Shown here in pieces: positions 32,720 through 41,885 of a stretch of DNA of 64,000 nucleotides. The stretch is from an uncultured Clostridia bacterium. GTDB taxonomy: Bacteria; Bacillota; Clostridia; Oscillospirales; Ruminococcaceae. Each line of letters begins with the position of its first letter. Positions within the stretch are counted from its first letter, which is position 1. The notes under the pieces are model-generated. The model searched no databases. It saw only the letters and a program-made list of their open reading frames with translations, and was not told the origin of the DNA. The translations under genes were made by a program, and so were the position numbers. The stretch spans positions 1-64,000 of the forward strand of contig CALZUA010000008.1 in the NCBI GenBank assembly GCA_945829235.1. The letters run 5' to 3'.

Positions 32720-34369
32720 ATGTTAAGGGAGCTATCCATAGAAAATCTCGCGGTAATCGAAAACGCCCGCGCAAGTTTTTGCGGTGGCTTTAACGTGTTT
32801 ACGGGCGAAACGGGCGCGGGAAAAAGCGTGCTTATCGGCGGTGTAAACGCAATTCTCGGTCAGCGCGCCGCAAGAGACGTTGTTCGCGCGGGTGCTGAAA
32901 AAGCGGTCATCACCGCGCTTTTCGATGAGCTTTCGGACGAGGTGCGCAAGAAAATCGAGGAGCTCGGGTTCTCCGCTGAGGACGAGCTTGTGCTGTCGCG
33001 CGAAATTTTTGCCGATGGGAAAAGCGCCGCGCGGATTAACGGCAGAACCGCAACCGCTTCTATGTTGCGGGAAATCGGTGAGTTGCTTGTCGATATCCAC
33101 GGTCAGCACGACAACCGAATTTTGATGTCCAACGACAATCAGCGCGATATTCTCGACAACTATGCGGGTATTACCGAAAAAATCGATGCGTACCGCGAGC
33201 GTTTCCGCGAGTTTTCCCGAGTTTCACGAGAACTCAAAAAGCTCTCCGAGGAAGCGGAAATCCGCGACTTGAAAATTGAGCGTCTAACGGCAACAATTGC
33301 CGATTTACAGCCGCTGGAGCTTGAAAAAGGCGAAGCGGAACAGCTCGAAAAGGAGCTGAAATCGGCTCGGGCAAACGCGAAAAACGCTGAGCTTCTCGGA
33401 AATGCTTATAACTGCCTAACCGTGGAAGAGGGCGCGGCAGTGCTGGAGTTGCTGAAAATTGCTGAGGAAAAGCTCGCAAAAGTTGAGGATAACGAAAAAG
33501 CTGAGGAACTGCGCGCGAGAATTATCTCGGCTGAAAGCGAACTCTCGGACGTTGCCGACGAGCTTTTCAATCTCTCGGACGAAGCCGCCGAGGAACGCGA
33601 AGCACGGCTTTCCGAGCGGGTTTCCGCGATAAAAACGGCGGCGAGAAAGTATAATCTCGGTGCGGATGAGCTGGTTGATTATCTCGAAAAATGCGAAAAT
33701 GAGTTGCAGGAACTGGCGGGTGCTGATGATTTAACCGAAGAGTTGAACGCGAAAAAACACACGCTTGCCGAGGAGATAAAAAAATCGGCGGGCGAGATTT
33801 CCGAGCTTCGCAAAAACGCCGCGAAACGGCTCTCCGAGCGTATTCAAGAGGAACTTGCGTTTCTCGATATGCCGAACGTGCGGATTTTCTTTGAGCTGAA
33901 GCCCGATAAAATCACGATTAACGGTATGGACAACGTTGAGCTGATGATTTCCGCAAATCTCGGCGAAGAACCGAAGCCGCTGAATAAAATCGCATCGGGC
34001 GGCGAGTTGTCGAGAATTATGCTTGCTGTAAAATGCGTTTTGGCGGGAAATGACGGCGTGCCGACGATGATTTTCGATGAGATTGACAGCGGGATTAGCG
34101 GCAGAGCGGCGCAGAAGGTCGGGATAAAACTGCGCGAGTTGTCGGGGAAACGACAGGTTATGTGCATCACGCACTTGGCGCAAATTGCCGCAAAAGCCGA
34201 CAACCACTTGGTTCTCGAGAAGAACACCGAGAACGGGCGTACGTTTACGCAGATTTCTCAGCCCGATTTCAACGGGAGAGTTCGCGAGATTGCAAGGATT
34301 ATTGACGGCAGCGGGAGCGCGGAGAGCCTTGCCGCGGCTGAGGAAATGCTGAAAAACAGGGATAATTGA
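32720..34369 (+). CDS. recN: DNA repair protein RecN
   Basis: A 549-aa SMC-like ATPase for double-strand break repair. Walker A is GETGAGKSVLIGG near 29-41. Long coiled coils span about 150-350, and the C-terminal signature ASGGELSRIMLAVK is followed by Walker B TMIFDEIDSGISG. Length is normal. In Bacillus, spoIVB and spo0A follow; here the operon ends at a bidirectional terminator instead. Confidence 0.96.
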   Translation: MLRELSIENLAVIENARASFCGGFNVFTGETGAGKSVLIGGVNAILGQRAARDVVRAGAEKAVITALFDELSDEVRKKIEELGFSAEDELVLSREIFADGKSAARINGRTATASMLREIGELLVDIHGQHDNRILMSNDNQRDILDNYAGITEKIDAYRERFREFSRVSRELKKLSEEAEIRDLKIERLTATIADLQPLELEKGEAEQLEKELKSARANAKNAELLGNAYNCLTVEEGAAVLELLKIAEEKLAKVEDNEKAEELRARIISAESELSDVADELFNLSDEAAEEREARLSERVSAIKTAARKYNLGADELVDYLEKCENELQELAGADDLTEELNAKKHTLAEEIKKSAGEISELRKNAAKRLSERIQEELAFLDMPNVRIFFELKPDKITINGMDNVELMISANLGEEPKPLNKIASGGELSRIMLAVKCVLAGNDGVPTMIFDEIDSGISGRAAQKVGIKLRELSGKRQVMCITHLAQIAAKADNHLVLEKNTENGRTFTQISQPDFNGRVREIARIIDGSGSAESLAAAEEMLKNRDN

Positions 34370-34433
34370 TTGCACGTTTTAATTTAGCTCAGAACAAGGT
34401 TTCTCCAAAAACCTACGTTTCCCAAAATTATCG

Positions 34434-34468
34434 AAAAACCCGCCGAAAAGCAAAATCGGCGGGGTTTC
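34434..34468. terminator. bidirectional terminator after recN
   Basis: AACCCGCCGA (34437-34446) and TCGGCGGGGTT (34456-34466) with A and T runs outside. It ends both the recN operon and the converging minus-strand gene at 34480. Confidence 0.85.
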
Positions 34469-34479
34469 TAGTTCATCAA

Positions 34480-35016
34480 TCACTGGTTGTTCGGATTTTC
34501 GGTCTTGTCGGGCGCGTTAATCGGTGCAAGCGGCTTGAGAGGCTGTTGCTGTTGGATATTGTTGGCACCGGAAATGCTCTTGCGTAGAAGCTGGAGGTCG
34601 CTCAAGTCCTTTTTGAGCAACTCCTCAACCCGCCCGAGCATCTTGTCCGCAAAATCATCGGTCGAAACTCGCAAATCGGTGCATCTCGCCTGCGCCGCGC
34701 TAATAACCTCAGTCGCACGGCGGCGCGCCTCCTTCATAATGTCCGACTCCTCGATAAGCTCACGGCGGCGCTGTTCAGCCTTGCGGATAATCCCCTCCGC
34801 CTCTTTCTCGGCATCGTGAATAATGCGGTTCTTGTCCTCGACAACCTTCTGCGCCTGTCGGATTTCCGTTGGCAACGCAAGCCGCATATCGCTTACAATA
34901 TCGTTGAGCTTTGCCACGTCAACCATACTCTTCTTGCCGAACGGAACGCGTGTTGCGTCGTGAATGAGGTCCTCGAGCATTTCAATCAGGTCTTCAATCG
35001 AATAAGAGTTCTGCAT
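34480..35016 (-). CDS. coiled-coil protein of the DivIVA/ATPase-stalk type
   Basis: A 178-aa soluble protein. It starts YSIEDLIEMLEDLIHDATRV, continues as a long charged coiled coil (about 55-115, with QKVVEDKNRIIHDAEKEAEGIIRKAEQ), and ends in a Gln/Pro-rich tail (NNIQQQQPLKPLAP). This resembles small DivIVA-like or ATP-synthase-stalk-like proteins found beside coaD in Clostridia. A cell-division role is possible but not shown. The start at 35016 is chosen for GGAGGG upstream; a TTG at 35031 is rejected. Confidence 0.75.
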   Translation of the reverse strand: MQNSYSIEDLIEMLEDLIHDATRVPFGKKSMVDVAKLNDIVSDMRLALPTEIRQAQKVVEDKNRIIHDAEKEAEGIIRKAEQRRRELIEESDIMKEARRRATEVISAAQARCTDLRVSTDDFADKMLGRVEELLKKDLSDLQLLRKSISGANNIQQQQPLKPLAPINAPDKTENPNNQ

Positions 35017-35033
35017 ATATTTTCCCTCCAAAT

Positions 35034-35567
35034 TTATTCTTTATCATCGGCACGGAATCTTGCCGCCGCCTTTTTATCGTCAAATTCGAGCTTCAATTTT
35101 CGGCTGATTTCCTCGTGGATAACCGCGGGAACGTATTTCGACAAATCACCGCCGAACATCGCCACCTGCTTAACCATACTCGATGAAACAAAGGTTGTTC
35201 CAAGAGAGGCGGGCAGGAAAACGGTTTCGGCACGGGGATTGAGGTCCTTGTTGGTGTGAGCCATCTGGAACTCGTACTCAAAGTCCGATGTCGCGCGAAG
35301 CCCTTTCACAATCACGTCCACATCACTGCGCTGTTTGAAATAATCCGCGAGCAACCCGTCATAGCTGTCAATTTCGATGTTTTTCATACCGGCAGTTGCC
35401 TTGAGCAACAGATTTCTGCGCTCGATAATCGAGAAGCTGTATGTTTTCAACGGGTTTATCAAAACCACAACAATCAGCTTGTCAAACATTCCCGACGCAC
35501 GCTTGATAATATCAAGATGCCCGTTTGTAACAGGGTCAAAACTGCCCGGATAAATTGCTGTTTTCAT
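35034..35567 (-). CDS. coaD: phosphopantetheine adenylyltransferase
   Basis: A 177-aa nucleotidyltransferase for the fourth step of CoA synthesis. The YPGSFDPVTNGHLDII opening carries the (T/N)xGH motif, KGLRATSDFEYEFQMAHTN the substrate loop, and a variant of the ISSTxVR motif is seen as VSSSMVKQ. The start at 35567 follows TAAAGGAG. The rsmD-coaD pairing is typical of bacteria. It lies 17 bp from the downstream gene. Confidence 0.95.
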   Translation of the reverse strand: MKTAIYPGSFDPVTNGHLDIIKRASGMFDKLIVVVLINPLKTYSFSIIERRNLLLKATAGMKNIEIDSYDGLLADYFKQRSDVDVIVKGLRATSDFEYEFQMAHTNKDLNPRAETVFLPASLGTTFVSSSMVKQVAMFGGDLSKYVPAVIHEEISRKLKLEFDDKKAAARFRADDKE

Positions 35568-35735
35568 AAATACTCCTTTATCTGCACTTTGCAAGACCAT
35601 TCCGGCAAATTTGTCTGCTTTACGACAACTTTTGCGGTCACTGTTCTGCCTAGCCTTTTCGGAAACTTTGGTTGTTGCTAAACAAAGCTTGTTACCACGA
35701 ACCGATTTCGGCGAACGCGCAAACGCTATCAGCTC

Positions 35736-36290
35736 TCACTCCTGCTCCTCGTTGACAATCCGATAAATCGACACGCCGACAATGCCGTGGTTAAGCGTTC
35801 TCACGAGGGTGAACCGTCCAACCGTTTTCGGCAACGTACACTCCTTCTCGTGCTCGCACACAATTATCCCGCGCTCCTTCATCTTCTCAACCAAGTCGGG
35901 CAACGCTTTTTGCAACAATTTTTTATTATACGGCGGGTCGAGAAACGCGATGTCAAAGCGCTTTCCCGTAAGTTTGAGGAACGCGCCGAACGGCTTGTTG
36001 ACAACTTCCGAGCAATCCTCGAAGCCCGTGTGCTTTATATTCTCGCGGACAACCTTGAGCGACACTGCCGAGTTGTCGGCAAATGTGCAGAATTTTGCAC
36101 CGCGGCTCAGCGCTTCGATACCGAGCTGTCCGCTCCCCGCGAACAAGTCGAGCACCTCCGCGCCCTCAATCTCAAACTGAATTGCGCTGAAAATCGCTTC
36201 CTTAACCTTTTGCGCGGTCGGGCGAACCAAATCCGTCCCCTCAACCGTTATCAGCTTTCTTCCCCTCGCCGAACCTGTAATAACCTGCAT
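35736..36290 (-). CDS. rsmD: 16S rRNA (guanine966-N2)-methyltransferase
   Basis: A 184-aa class I methyltransferase. It has ITGSARGRKL and RPT at the N-terminus, SAM motif VLDLFAGSGQLGIEALSRGA, and the catalytic DPPY (FLDPPYNK). The start at 36290 has GGGAGAAAAA before it. coaD follows after about 170 bp that hold no gene. Confidence 0.94.
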   Translation of the reverse strand: MQVITGSARGRKLITVEGTDLVRPTAQKVKEAIFSAIQFEIEGAEVLDLFAGSGQLGIEALSRGAKFCTFADNSAVSLKVVRENIKHTGFEDCSEVVNKPFGAFLKLTGKRFDIAFLDPPYNKKLLQKALPDLVEKMKERGIIVCEHEKECTLPKTVGRFTLVRTLNHGIVGVSIYRIVNEEQE

Positions 36291-36426
36291 TTTTTCTCCC
36301 CAAATCAAAATTTACTTGTATAACTTTGTGCAACTTTAACGCAATTTCAATGAATATTTTGTGCACCTATCCAAACTTTATCTAAAGCAACGAGTTTTTC
36401 CGAGCTTTTGCACCCTCGTTCAGTTT

Positions 36427-36534
36427 GCCAAAAAACGCGCTGTTGAGCCAAACCCGCGTGTTAAACGAGTACCGAGCTTGTTGTCGGGCAAAACCGCGCC
36501 GTAAACCGCGCAAACCGCGCTGTTGAGCCAAATC
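36427..36534. repeat. dispersed 24-bp repeat, two copies before uvrC 3' end
   Basis: Copies at about 36431-36453 and 36511-36534 carry the core CGCGCTGTTGAGCCAAA. In between are further fragments (ACCGCGCC, CCGCGCAAACCGCGC). Both lie in the 250-bp gap between uvrC and rsmD. Confidence 0.8.
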
Positions 36535-36544
36535 CCCGATATTA

Positions 36545-38365
36545 TCAGAAATTCGCCTGAATAAACTCGTGCAACGTTTGCGCGGTGTCTGCGTTGATTT
36601 TGGCAACCTCGCGCAGTTCGTCAACACTCGCCGCTTTCATCGCCTGCTTGGTCTTGAAATGGCGTAACAGCGCGGTTTGCTTCGCCTCGCCGATACCCTT
36701 GACCTGCCGCAGTTCCGATGCAAACAGCGCCTGCTTGTGCTTCGTGCGCTGGTACGATATCGCCCAACGGTGCACCTCGTCCTGAATGTTCGTCAAAAAA
36801 TCGAACAGCGCACGGTTGGATTTTATCTCGATTTCACCGCCTGCTTCGGCAATTGCGCGAGTTCGGTGCTTGCTGTCCTTCACAAGTCCGAACAGCGGTA
36901 TTTTCACGCCAAGTTCCCCGAACACCTCGGAAACTGCGCTGATATGCCCTCTGCCGCCGTCCAGCAGTATCAAATCCGGTAGCGGCGCAAAATCCTCGTC
37001 ACCCTCGGCAAACCGCGTCAGCCGCCGCCGCAGAACCTCTTGCATACACGCGTAGTCGTTCTGCCCGTCAACCGTTTTTATCGAGAACCGCTTGTACGCG
37101 CTTTTGAGCGGTCGCCCGTTTTTGTACACGACCATTCCCCCGACAACGCCCGTTTCACCGAAATTCGAGATATCGTAGCTCTCGATAATTTCTGGGATTT
37201 TCGGCAACGCAAGCAGTTCCTTCAAATCCTCAAGCGCGGAGATTTCTCTTTGAGTTCTGCCCATTTTCAGCGCGAGATATTCACCCGCGTTTTTCCGCGC
37301 AAGCGCGATTTTCGAGATACCCTCGCCGCGCTGCGGAACATACAGCTTGACCGCGTGCCCCGCGCGTTCCTTTAACAGCGCACCGAGCAACTCCGCGTCC
37401 TCAAATTCCTCGTCAACGAGAATTTCCCGCGGAATGTCCTCGCGCTCGGAGTAATAGTTGAGCAAAAAATCCCGCCGCATTTCCGCCGGCTCGTACTCCT
37501 CACCGATGAAAAAGTTCTCCTTATCGACAAGCCGCCCGCCGCGATATTTTATCACGGCAAACGAAGCCGTGCCGATGTTCTGCGCGCCGCCGATGATGTC
37601 GAACTCCTGCTTGTCATCAAAAATGCTCTGCCCATTTTTCAGGCGGGTGAGCGCGGAAATCCTGTCGCGAAGCCGTGCCGCACGCTCAAACTCGAGATTT
37701 TCGGCGGCTTGCTCCATCTCAGCCGTAAGTTCCTCAACACTCGCCTTGCTGCCGTTTTTGAGGTACTCGATAGCTTCGTCCACGATTTTTTTGTAATCCG
37801 CGGACGTGATTTTCCCCTCGCAAACGCCCATACACCGCTTTATGTGGTGATTTAAGCACGGGCGCTCCTTGTTGAAATCGCGCGGGAATTTCTTGTGACA
37901 GGTCGGGAGCATAAACAGCGTGTTCGCTTCCTCGACAGCCTGTTTCACGGTAAAACCGCTCGTAAACGGTCCGATATAATCTGCGTTTTTGTCGCTCGTT
38001 TGAAGCGTGTAGGAAATTCTCGGGAACTCGCCGTGCGAGATTTTTATATAATTGTAGCCCTTGTCGTCCTTGAGCAAGATGTTGTACTTTGGCTGGTGGA
38101 GCTTAATCAGCGAGCACTCCAGCACAAGCGCGTCCAGCTCGCTTTTTGTGACAATGAAGTCAAAATCGTATATCTTCGACACCAGCTTCAGCGTTTTCGC
38201 GTTGTGCTGTGAATTGTGCCGAAAGTAGGTTGTGACGCGGTTTTTCAGCGCCTTCGCCTTGCCGACATAGATAATCTCGCCGCCCTCGTTTTTCATCAGG
38301 TACACACCCGGCTCGGTGGGCAAGCGGTTCGCCTTGTCGCGAAGATAGTCTATTCTCTCGTTCAT
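36545..38365 (-). CDS. uvrC: UvrABC system protein C
   Basis: A 606-aa excision nuclease subunit that cuts on both sides of the lesion. The N-terminal GIY-YIG domain (PGVYLMKNEGGEIIYVGKAK), a UVR/UvrB-binding domain near 195-230, the RNase H-like domain (ESYDISNFGET, LILLDGGRGH) and the C-terminal helix-hairpin-helix (QVKGIGEAKQTALL) are present. AGGATAAA precedes the ATG. Normal length. Confidence 0.97.
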   Translation of the reverse strand: MNERIDYLRDKANRLPTEPGVYLMKNEGGEIIYVGKAKALKNRVTTYFRHNSQHNAKTLKLVSKIYDFDFIVTKSELDALVLECSLIKLHQPKYNILLKDDKGYNYIKISHGEFPRISYTLQTSDKNADYIGPFTSGFTVKQAVEEANTLFMLPTCHKKFPRDFNKERPCLNHHIKRCMGVCEGKITSADYKKIVDEAIEYLKNGSKASVEELTAEMEQAAENLEFERAARLRDRISALTRLKNGQSIFDDKQEFDIIGGAQNIGTASFAVIKYRGGRLVDKENFFIGEEYEPAEMRRDFLLNYYSEREDIPREILVDEEFEDAELLGALLKERAGHAVKLYVPQRGEGISKIALARKNAGEYLALKMGRTQREISALEDLKELLALPKIPEIIESYDISNFGETGVVGGMVVYKNGRPLKSAYKRFSIKTVDGQNDYACMQEVLRRRLTRFAEGDEDFAPLPDLILLDGGRGHISAVSEVFGELGVKIPLFGLVKDSKHRTRAIAEAGGEIEIKSNRALFDFLTNIQDEVHRWAISYQRTKHKQALFASELRQVKGIGEAKQTALLRHFKTKQAMKAASVDELREVAKINADTAQTLHEFIQANF

Positions 38366-38455
38366 TTTATCCTAAACTTAAACATAATTTTAGCTTGCGT
38401 TGCCTGTTTGCACAATATCGTTCCACGGGTAGCTCTCGTTGATGTCGCGAATAAT

Positions 38456-38700
38456 CTCGTTCAACAACCGGCTTGCGTTGCAACTTGCCGAGAAACCCCT
38501 CGTTCAACGGGCGGCTCGTGTTGCAAATCGCCGCGCAACTTTCGTTCAACAAGCGGATTGCGTTACCGTGAAAACACTCGTTAATTAGACTAATTACGTT
38601 GCAACTCGACGCAAAAATTCTCGTACAACAAGCTTCTTGCGTTGCACAAAACTGGTGAGCGAACACCTCTCGTTATCGGGCAACTCCTCTCGTTTAATGA
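38456..38700. repeat. degenerate ~42-bp tandem repeat array
   Basis: The motif CTCGTTCAACAA followed by (C/G)xTTGCGTTGCAAC recurs at 38456, 38499, about 38541, 38577 and 38620 (steps of 43, 42, 36 and 43 bp). It decays to about 38850 with fragments such as CTCGTTATCGGGCAAC. The whole 550-bp gap 38366-38892 holds no convincing gene. Confidence 0.75.
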
Positions 38701-38889
38701 GAAATCTGTGTTATCAGGTAGCCGTTGTTCATAAGCGAAGCACGCTCATTTAACCAGAAACCGCGTTATCGGGCAACCTCTTGTTCAACGAGAAACCGAG
38801 CGTTCAACATGCTTCTCGCGTTGCAACCCGTCCCTATTATTCCCGCTTCAACGGCAAACAACCGCGCACCGCCGCTTTTATCCTAAACT

Positions 38890-38918
38890 CAACAAGGGCT
38901 GCGTTGTTCAGCCCTTGA
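38890..38918 (-). terminator. terminator of the flagellar/chemotaxis cluster
   Basis: CAAGGGCTG (38893-38901) and CAGCCCTTG (38909-38917) form a perfect 9-bp stem 2 bp after the cheD stop. A short TTGAGTTT follows on the minus strand. Confidence 0.75.
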
Positions 38919-38919
38919 T

Positions 38920-39399
38920 TTACAGCATTTTCGTGCCTCTTGTGGCGGCGCGTATCTCCATAACGCCCGTTTCGGGGTAGAAAAACAGGGTTCTTCCGTA
39001 GTCCGCGCCGGTGTCCTCCGCGAGAATGGGGATTCTCTCCTTCGCGAGCATTTCCTTGACCTTGGCAACGTTTCGGTCACCGATATTAAACTTGTCGTTG
39101 GCAATCGCGAACATTGTCGCCCCGCCCGCAATTTTAGCGCGCAATCTCCCCCGCGACGCACCGAGCTTCTCCATCTCCCTGATAAGAAGCGGTATCGCCG
39201 TGTCCGCGAAGCGCATCGGAGCAGACGCGCCGTTCACTCCCGCAGTGCTGTCGGGGAGCATAATGTGTGAAAGACCGCCAACCTTCGCGGTGCTGTCGAG
39301 CAAGCAAATCCCCACGCACGAACCAAGCGCGTAGGTCACCAGCACGTCCGGCACCCTGCACACCTTCAAATCTCCAATTCCAATCGTAAAGTTACTCAT
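38920..39399 (-). CDS. cheD: chemoreceptor glutamine deamidase CheD
   Basis: A 159-aa CheD from the ATG at 39399 (a GTG at 39411 is possible). The catalytic Cys28 (ALGSCVGI) and His45 (GLSHIMLP) are in place. It deamidates receptor glutamines and binds CheC, which it stimulates. The start lies within the cheC 3' end (8-bp overlap), a classical coupled pair. Last gene of the cluster. Confidence 0.95.
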   Translation of the reverse strand: MSNFTIGIGDLKVCRVPDVLVTYALGSCVGICLLDSTAKVGGLSHIMLPDSTAGVNGASAPMRFADTAIPLLIREMEKLGASRGRLRAKIAGGATMFAIANDKFNIGDRNVAKVKEMLAKERIPILAEDTGADYGRTLFFYPETGVMEIRAATRGTKML

Positions 39400-40018
39400 C
39401 TTCTGCAACACCGAGCTTCTTCATCAAAATATAAAGCGACTTCATATCGGGGATAAGGATAATGTTTGACTTGATGTTCACGCCGTCAATCACAAACCCA
39501 TCGTTTATAAACAGCACCTTATCACCGATTTCGGAATATTCCACAATCGGAACGCTCATAATCGCGCCCATCATATCGACCGTCATTGCGGGAACGCTCA
39601 TATCAATCGTGAGCCCCGTGAGCGTGCCGATAGCCTGAAGATAACTGCCCGCCATAATGTTGCCCATTTCCTTAATCGCGGAGAAATCGGTTTCGTCCAG
39701 CTTCACCACGCAGACATCTTCCTTACCGAGAAATGTCGAGAGCACAACCTGCGCGAAGCTGTCCTCGAGCAGGAACATAATCATACCCTGAATATCGCCG
39801 TTCAGGTGCACGAGAATACCCGTGATAACCTTTTCGGGACCGCCCATTTCCTCGATAACGTGCTGATAATCCAGAACACTGACCGTCGGAACGCGCATCG
39901 CAACCGACTTTCCGAGCATCTGCGAAAGCGAGTTTGCGGCGCTTCCCGAACCGATGTTGCCGATTTCCTTGAGGCAGTCGATTGCCGTCGGCGACAAGTC
40001 CTCGTAGTTTCTAATCAT
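39392..40018 (-). CDS. cheC: CheY-P phosphatase CheC
   Basis: A 208-aa CheC with two phosphatase motifs: EIGNIGSGSAANSLSQML and EMGNIMAGSYLQAI, each with the active Glu and Asn. It removes phosphate from CheY-P in the adaptation pathway of Gram-positive chemotaxis. Followed by cheD. The usual neighbours cheB, cheA and cheW are not here. Confidence 0.94.
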   Translation of the reverse strand: MIRNYEDLSPTAIDCLKEIGNIGSGSAANSLSQMLGKSVAMRVPTVSVLDYQHVIEEMGGPEKVITGILVHLNGDIQGMIMFLLEDSFAQVVLSTFLGKEDVCVVKLDETDFSAIKEMGNIMAGSYLQAIGTLTGLTIDMSVPAMTVDMMGAIMSVPIVEYSEIGDKVLFINDGFVIDGVNIKSNIILIPDMKSLYILMKKLGVAEDE

Positions 40019-40137
40019 TTTCTCAACCTTCTTCCGCGAAGAGAATTTTTTCGTTATATTTTTGGCAACTTTTGCCAGATTATCCTATAAACCAGCGCTT
40101 GTGGTTTCTGCGTCACCGCAAATGTTGGCTATCCACG

Positions 40138-40161
40138 CAAACCGTGCTGTTGAGCCAAATC
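40138..40161. repeat. dispersed 24-bp repeat copy
   Basis: CAAACCGTGCTGTTGAGCCA followed by AATC, one base different from the core. A poorer copy (CAAACCGCCCTGTTAGCGCA) at about 40203-40222 overlaps the stop codon of the FlgG gene. The 197-bp gap holds nothing else. Confidence 0.75.
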
Positions 40162-40215
40162 CGTACGTTTACCTAACGCCGACAAAATTGTACAAAATCG
40201 CCGCAAACCGCCCTG

Positions 40216-40983
40216 TTAGCGCAAATTGTTGGCAATCCGCGCGAGTTCGTCCGATGTTGTGACAACGCGCGAGCTTATCTGATAAGCGCGCTGAGTTTCA
40301 ATCAGCTTAACCATCTGCGTTGCAAGGTCAACGTTTGACGCAATCAGCACACTCTGAAGTTTCTCAGCATTCGGGTTTGCAACAGCGGCACCGCTCTTGC
40401 CGTTTTCAACGTAACGGTTTGTGCCGAGCGCCTCCAGCCCGTATGGGTTCGGGAACTCAAACACGCCGATTTTCTCCTTGAGCGCGTTCCAGTCAACGTT
40501 GGTTTCACCCTCGATGAACGGGATTTCGATGCGGTTTTTGTCGTTGTCGAGAACATACTCGCCCGATGCTGAAACCAGCCACCACTGTCCTTCATCGCCA
40601 ACCTGCGTCATTGCAAAAGCGCCATCGCGGGTGTAGTTGACCGTGCCGTACCTGTCCTCAACAGCGAAAAATCCCTCGCCGCCAATTGCAAAATCGAGAT
40701 TTCTGTCGGTATCGTAAAAATGCGACTCCGAGAACATCAAATCCGTTTTCTGCACATACGCGCCGTGTCCCGTCTGCCAGTCAGGCTCGAGGATATCCTT
40801 TTCGCCGTCCTCGTCCGAGTCCTTGAAATCGCGGCGGTAGCTCTCGTAGATGCAGTCCGCGAAATCGGGGCGGATTGTCTGGTAGCCGACCGTGTTGATG
40901 TTCGCCATGTTGTTGGCATAAACCGCAAGCGCCTTTGCCTGCTCAATCATCGCGGTTTTACCCGTGTGGAATGATATGTTCAT
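40216..40983 (-). CDS. flgG: flagellar basal-body rod protein FlgG/FlgF family (FlhP-like)
   Basis: A 255-aa rod protein. An N-terminal rod motif (YANNMANINTVGYQTIRPDFAD, about 22-43), the central DFAIGGEGFFAVEDRYGTVNYTRDGAF, and the C-terminal VDLATQMVKLIETQRAYQISSRVV heptad region are present. It polymerises as part of the distal or proximal rod outside the membrane. It is the second of two FlgF/G genes after the sigma factor, like flhO-flhP in Bacillus. AGGAGG upstream. Confidence 0.88.
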   Translation of the reverse strand: MNISFHTGKTAMIEQAKALAVYANNMANINTVGYQTIRPDFADCIYESYRRDFKDSDEDGEKDILEPDWQTGHGAYVQKTDLMFSESHFYDTDRNLDFAIGGEGFFAVEDRYGTVNYTRDGAFAMTQVGDEGQWWLVSASGEYVLDNDKNRIEIPFIEGETNVDWNALKEKIGVFEFPNPYGLEALGTNRYVENGKSGAAVANPNAEKLQSVLIASNVDLATQMVKLIETQRAYQISSRVVTTSDELARIANNLR

Positions 40984-41136
40984 CGATTTTCCTCCTGTTC
41001 TGCTAAATCAGAGGTTGCCGGTGCGACCGGCGGCGTATTTCGCCTCAAGTAAGTTCAAATGGTAGTTTTTTCGCCCGCAAGCGACTTATCAAACACTTAT
41101 CAGAGGTGTTTTTCGTTAGTACCAATAATTATTGTA

Positions 41137-41874
41137 TTAAACCTTTTTGCACAAATTCACGCAGTTCTGGTTCATACCGTCAGCAAGCTTCAAAATCGCG
41201 CTGGAAGCCTCGTAGAGCCGGTTCGTGTTCATCATCATCGTAAGCTCGTAGTTCAAGTCAATGTTTGACCGCTCAAGCGCGCCCTGCAAAATCTCATATT
41301 TCGCGTCTGCGGGAACAGCAGTCGCGCTTGCCGCCGTAAACATATTCGTGCCAAACTTCGTGACATCGCTCTCGGGGTCGATATACGAGAGCAACAGCTT
41401 ATCGACAAGCTGTCCATTCTGATAAATGCTTCCGTCAACGTCGATAGTGAAATCCTTTGAATCAAGCTTAATCTCGCCGTTTTCGCCGAGAACGCGCCCT
41501 GATGTTGACAGGCAAAGATAACCCTCGCTGTCCAGTTCCCAGTTTCCGTTTCGCGTGAGCATTGTTTCGCCGTTGTAACCCGCGATGTTGAAATAAACAT
41601 CGCCCTGTACGGCAACATCAAACGGGCTGTCGGTGAACTCGAAAAAGCCCTGTTTCAAATCGGTATAAGATGTATCGATATAAGCATGTCTGAAAGTACC
41701 CGAAAGCTCCTCGCGGTGCTTCACGAGAATCATCTGCTCCTTGAACGAATTCGGGAGAACCGTGTCGCGCTTATAGCCCGCCGTGCTCATATTGGCAAGG
41801 TTGTTGCCGATGCAGTCGAGCTTGCGCTGATTCATAATCATACCGTTCGCGGCGTAATAAAAACCTCGATTCAT
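41137..41874 (-). CDS. flagellar basal-body rod protein FlgF/FlgG family (FlhO-like)
   Basis: A 245-aa rod protein. It has the N-terminal CIGNNLANMSTAGYKRD motif, DVAVQGDVYFNIAGYNGETMLTRNGNW in the middle, and the C-terminal LERSNIDLNYELTMMMNTNRLYEASSAIL helix. The start at 41874 is preferred because AAAGGAG lies 6 nt upstream, while the longer frame runs into the sigma factor gene. The 153-bp gap to the next rod gene holds no motif of note. Confidence 0.85.
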   Translation of the reverse strand: MNRGFYYAANGMIMNQRKLDCIGNNLANMSTAGYKRDTVLPNSFKEQMILVKHREELSGTFRHAYIDTSYTDLKQGFFEFTDSPFDVAVQGDVYFNIAGYNGETMLTRNGNWELDSEGYLCLSTSGRVLGENGEIKLDSKDFTIDVDGSIYQNGQLVDKLLLSYIDPESDVTKFGTNMFTAASATAVPADAKYEILQGALERSNIDLNYELTMMMNTNRLYEASSAILKLADGMNQNCVNLCKKV

Positions 41875-41885
41875 AGCTTCTCCTT

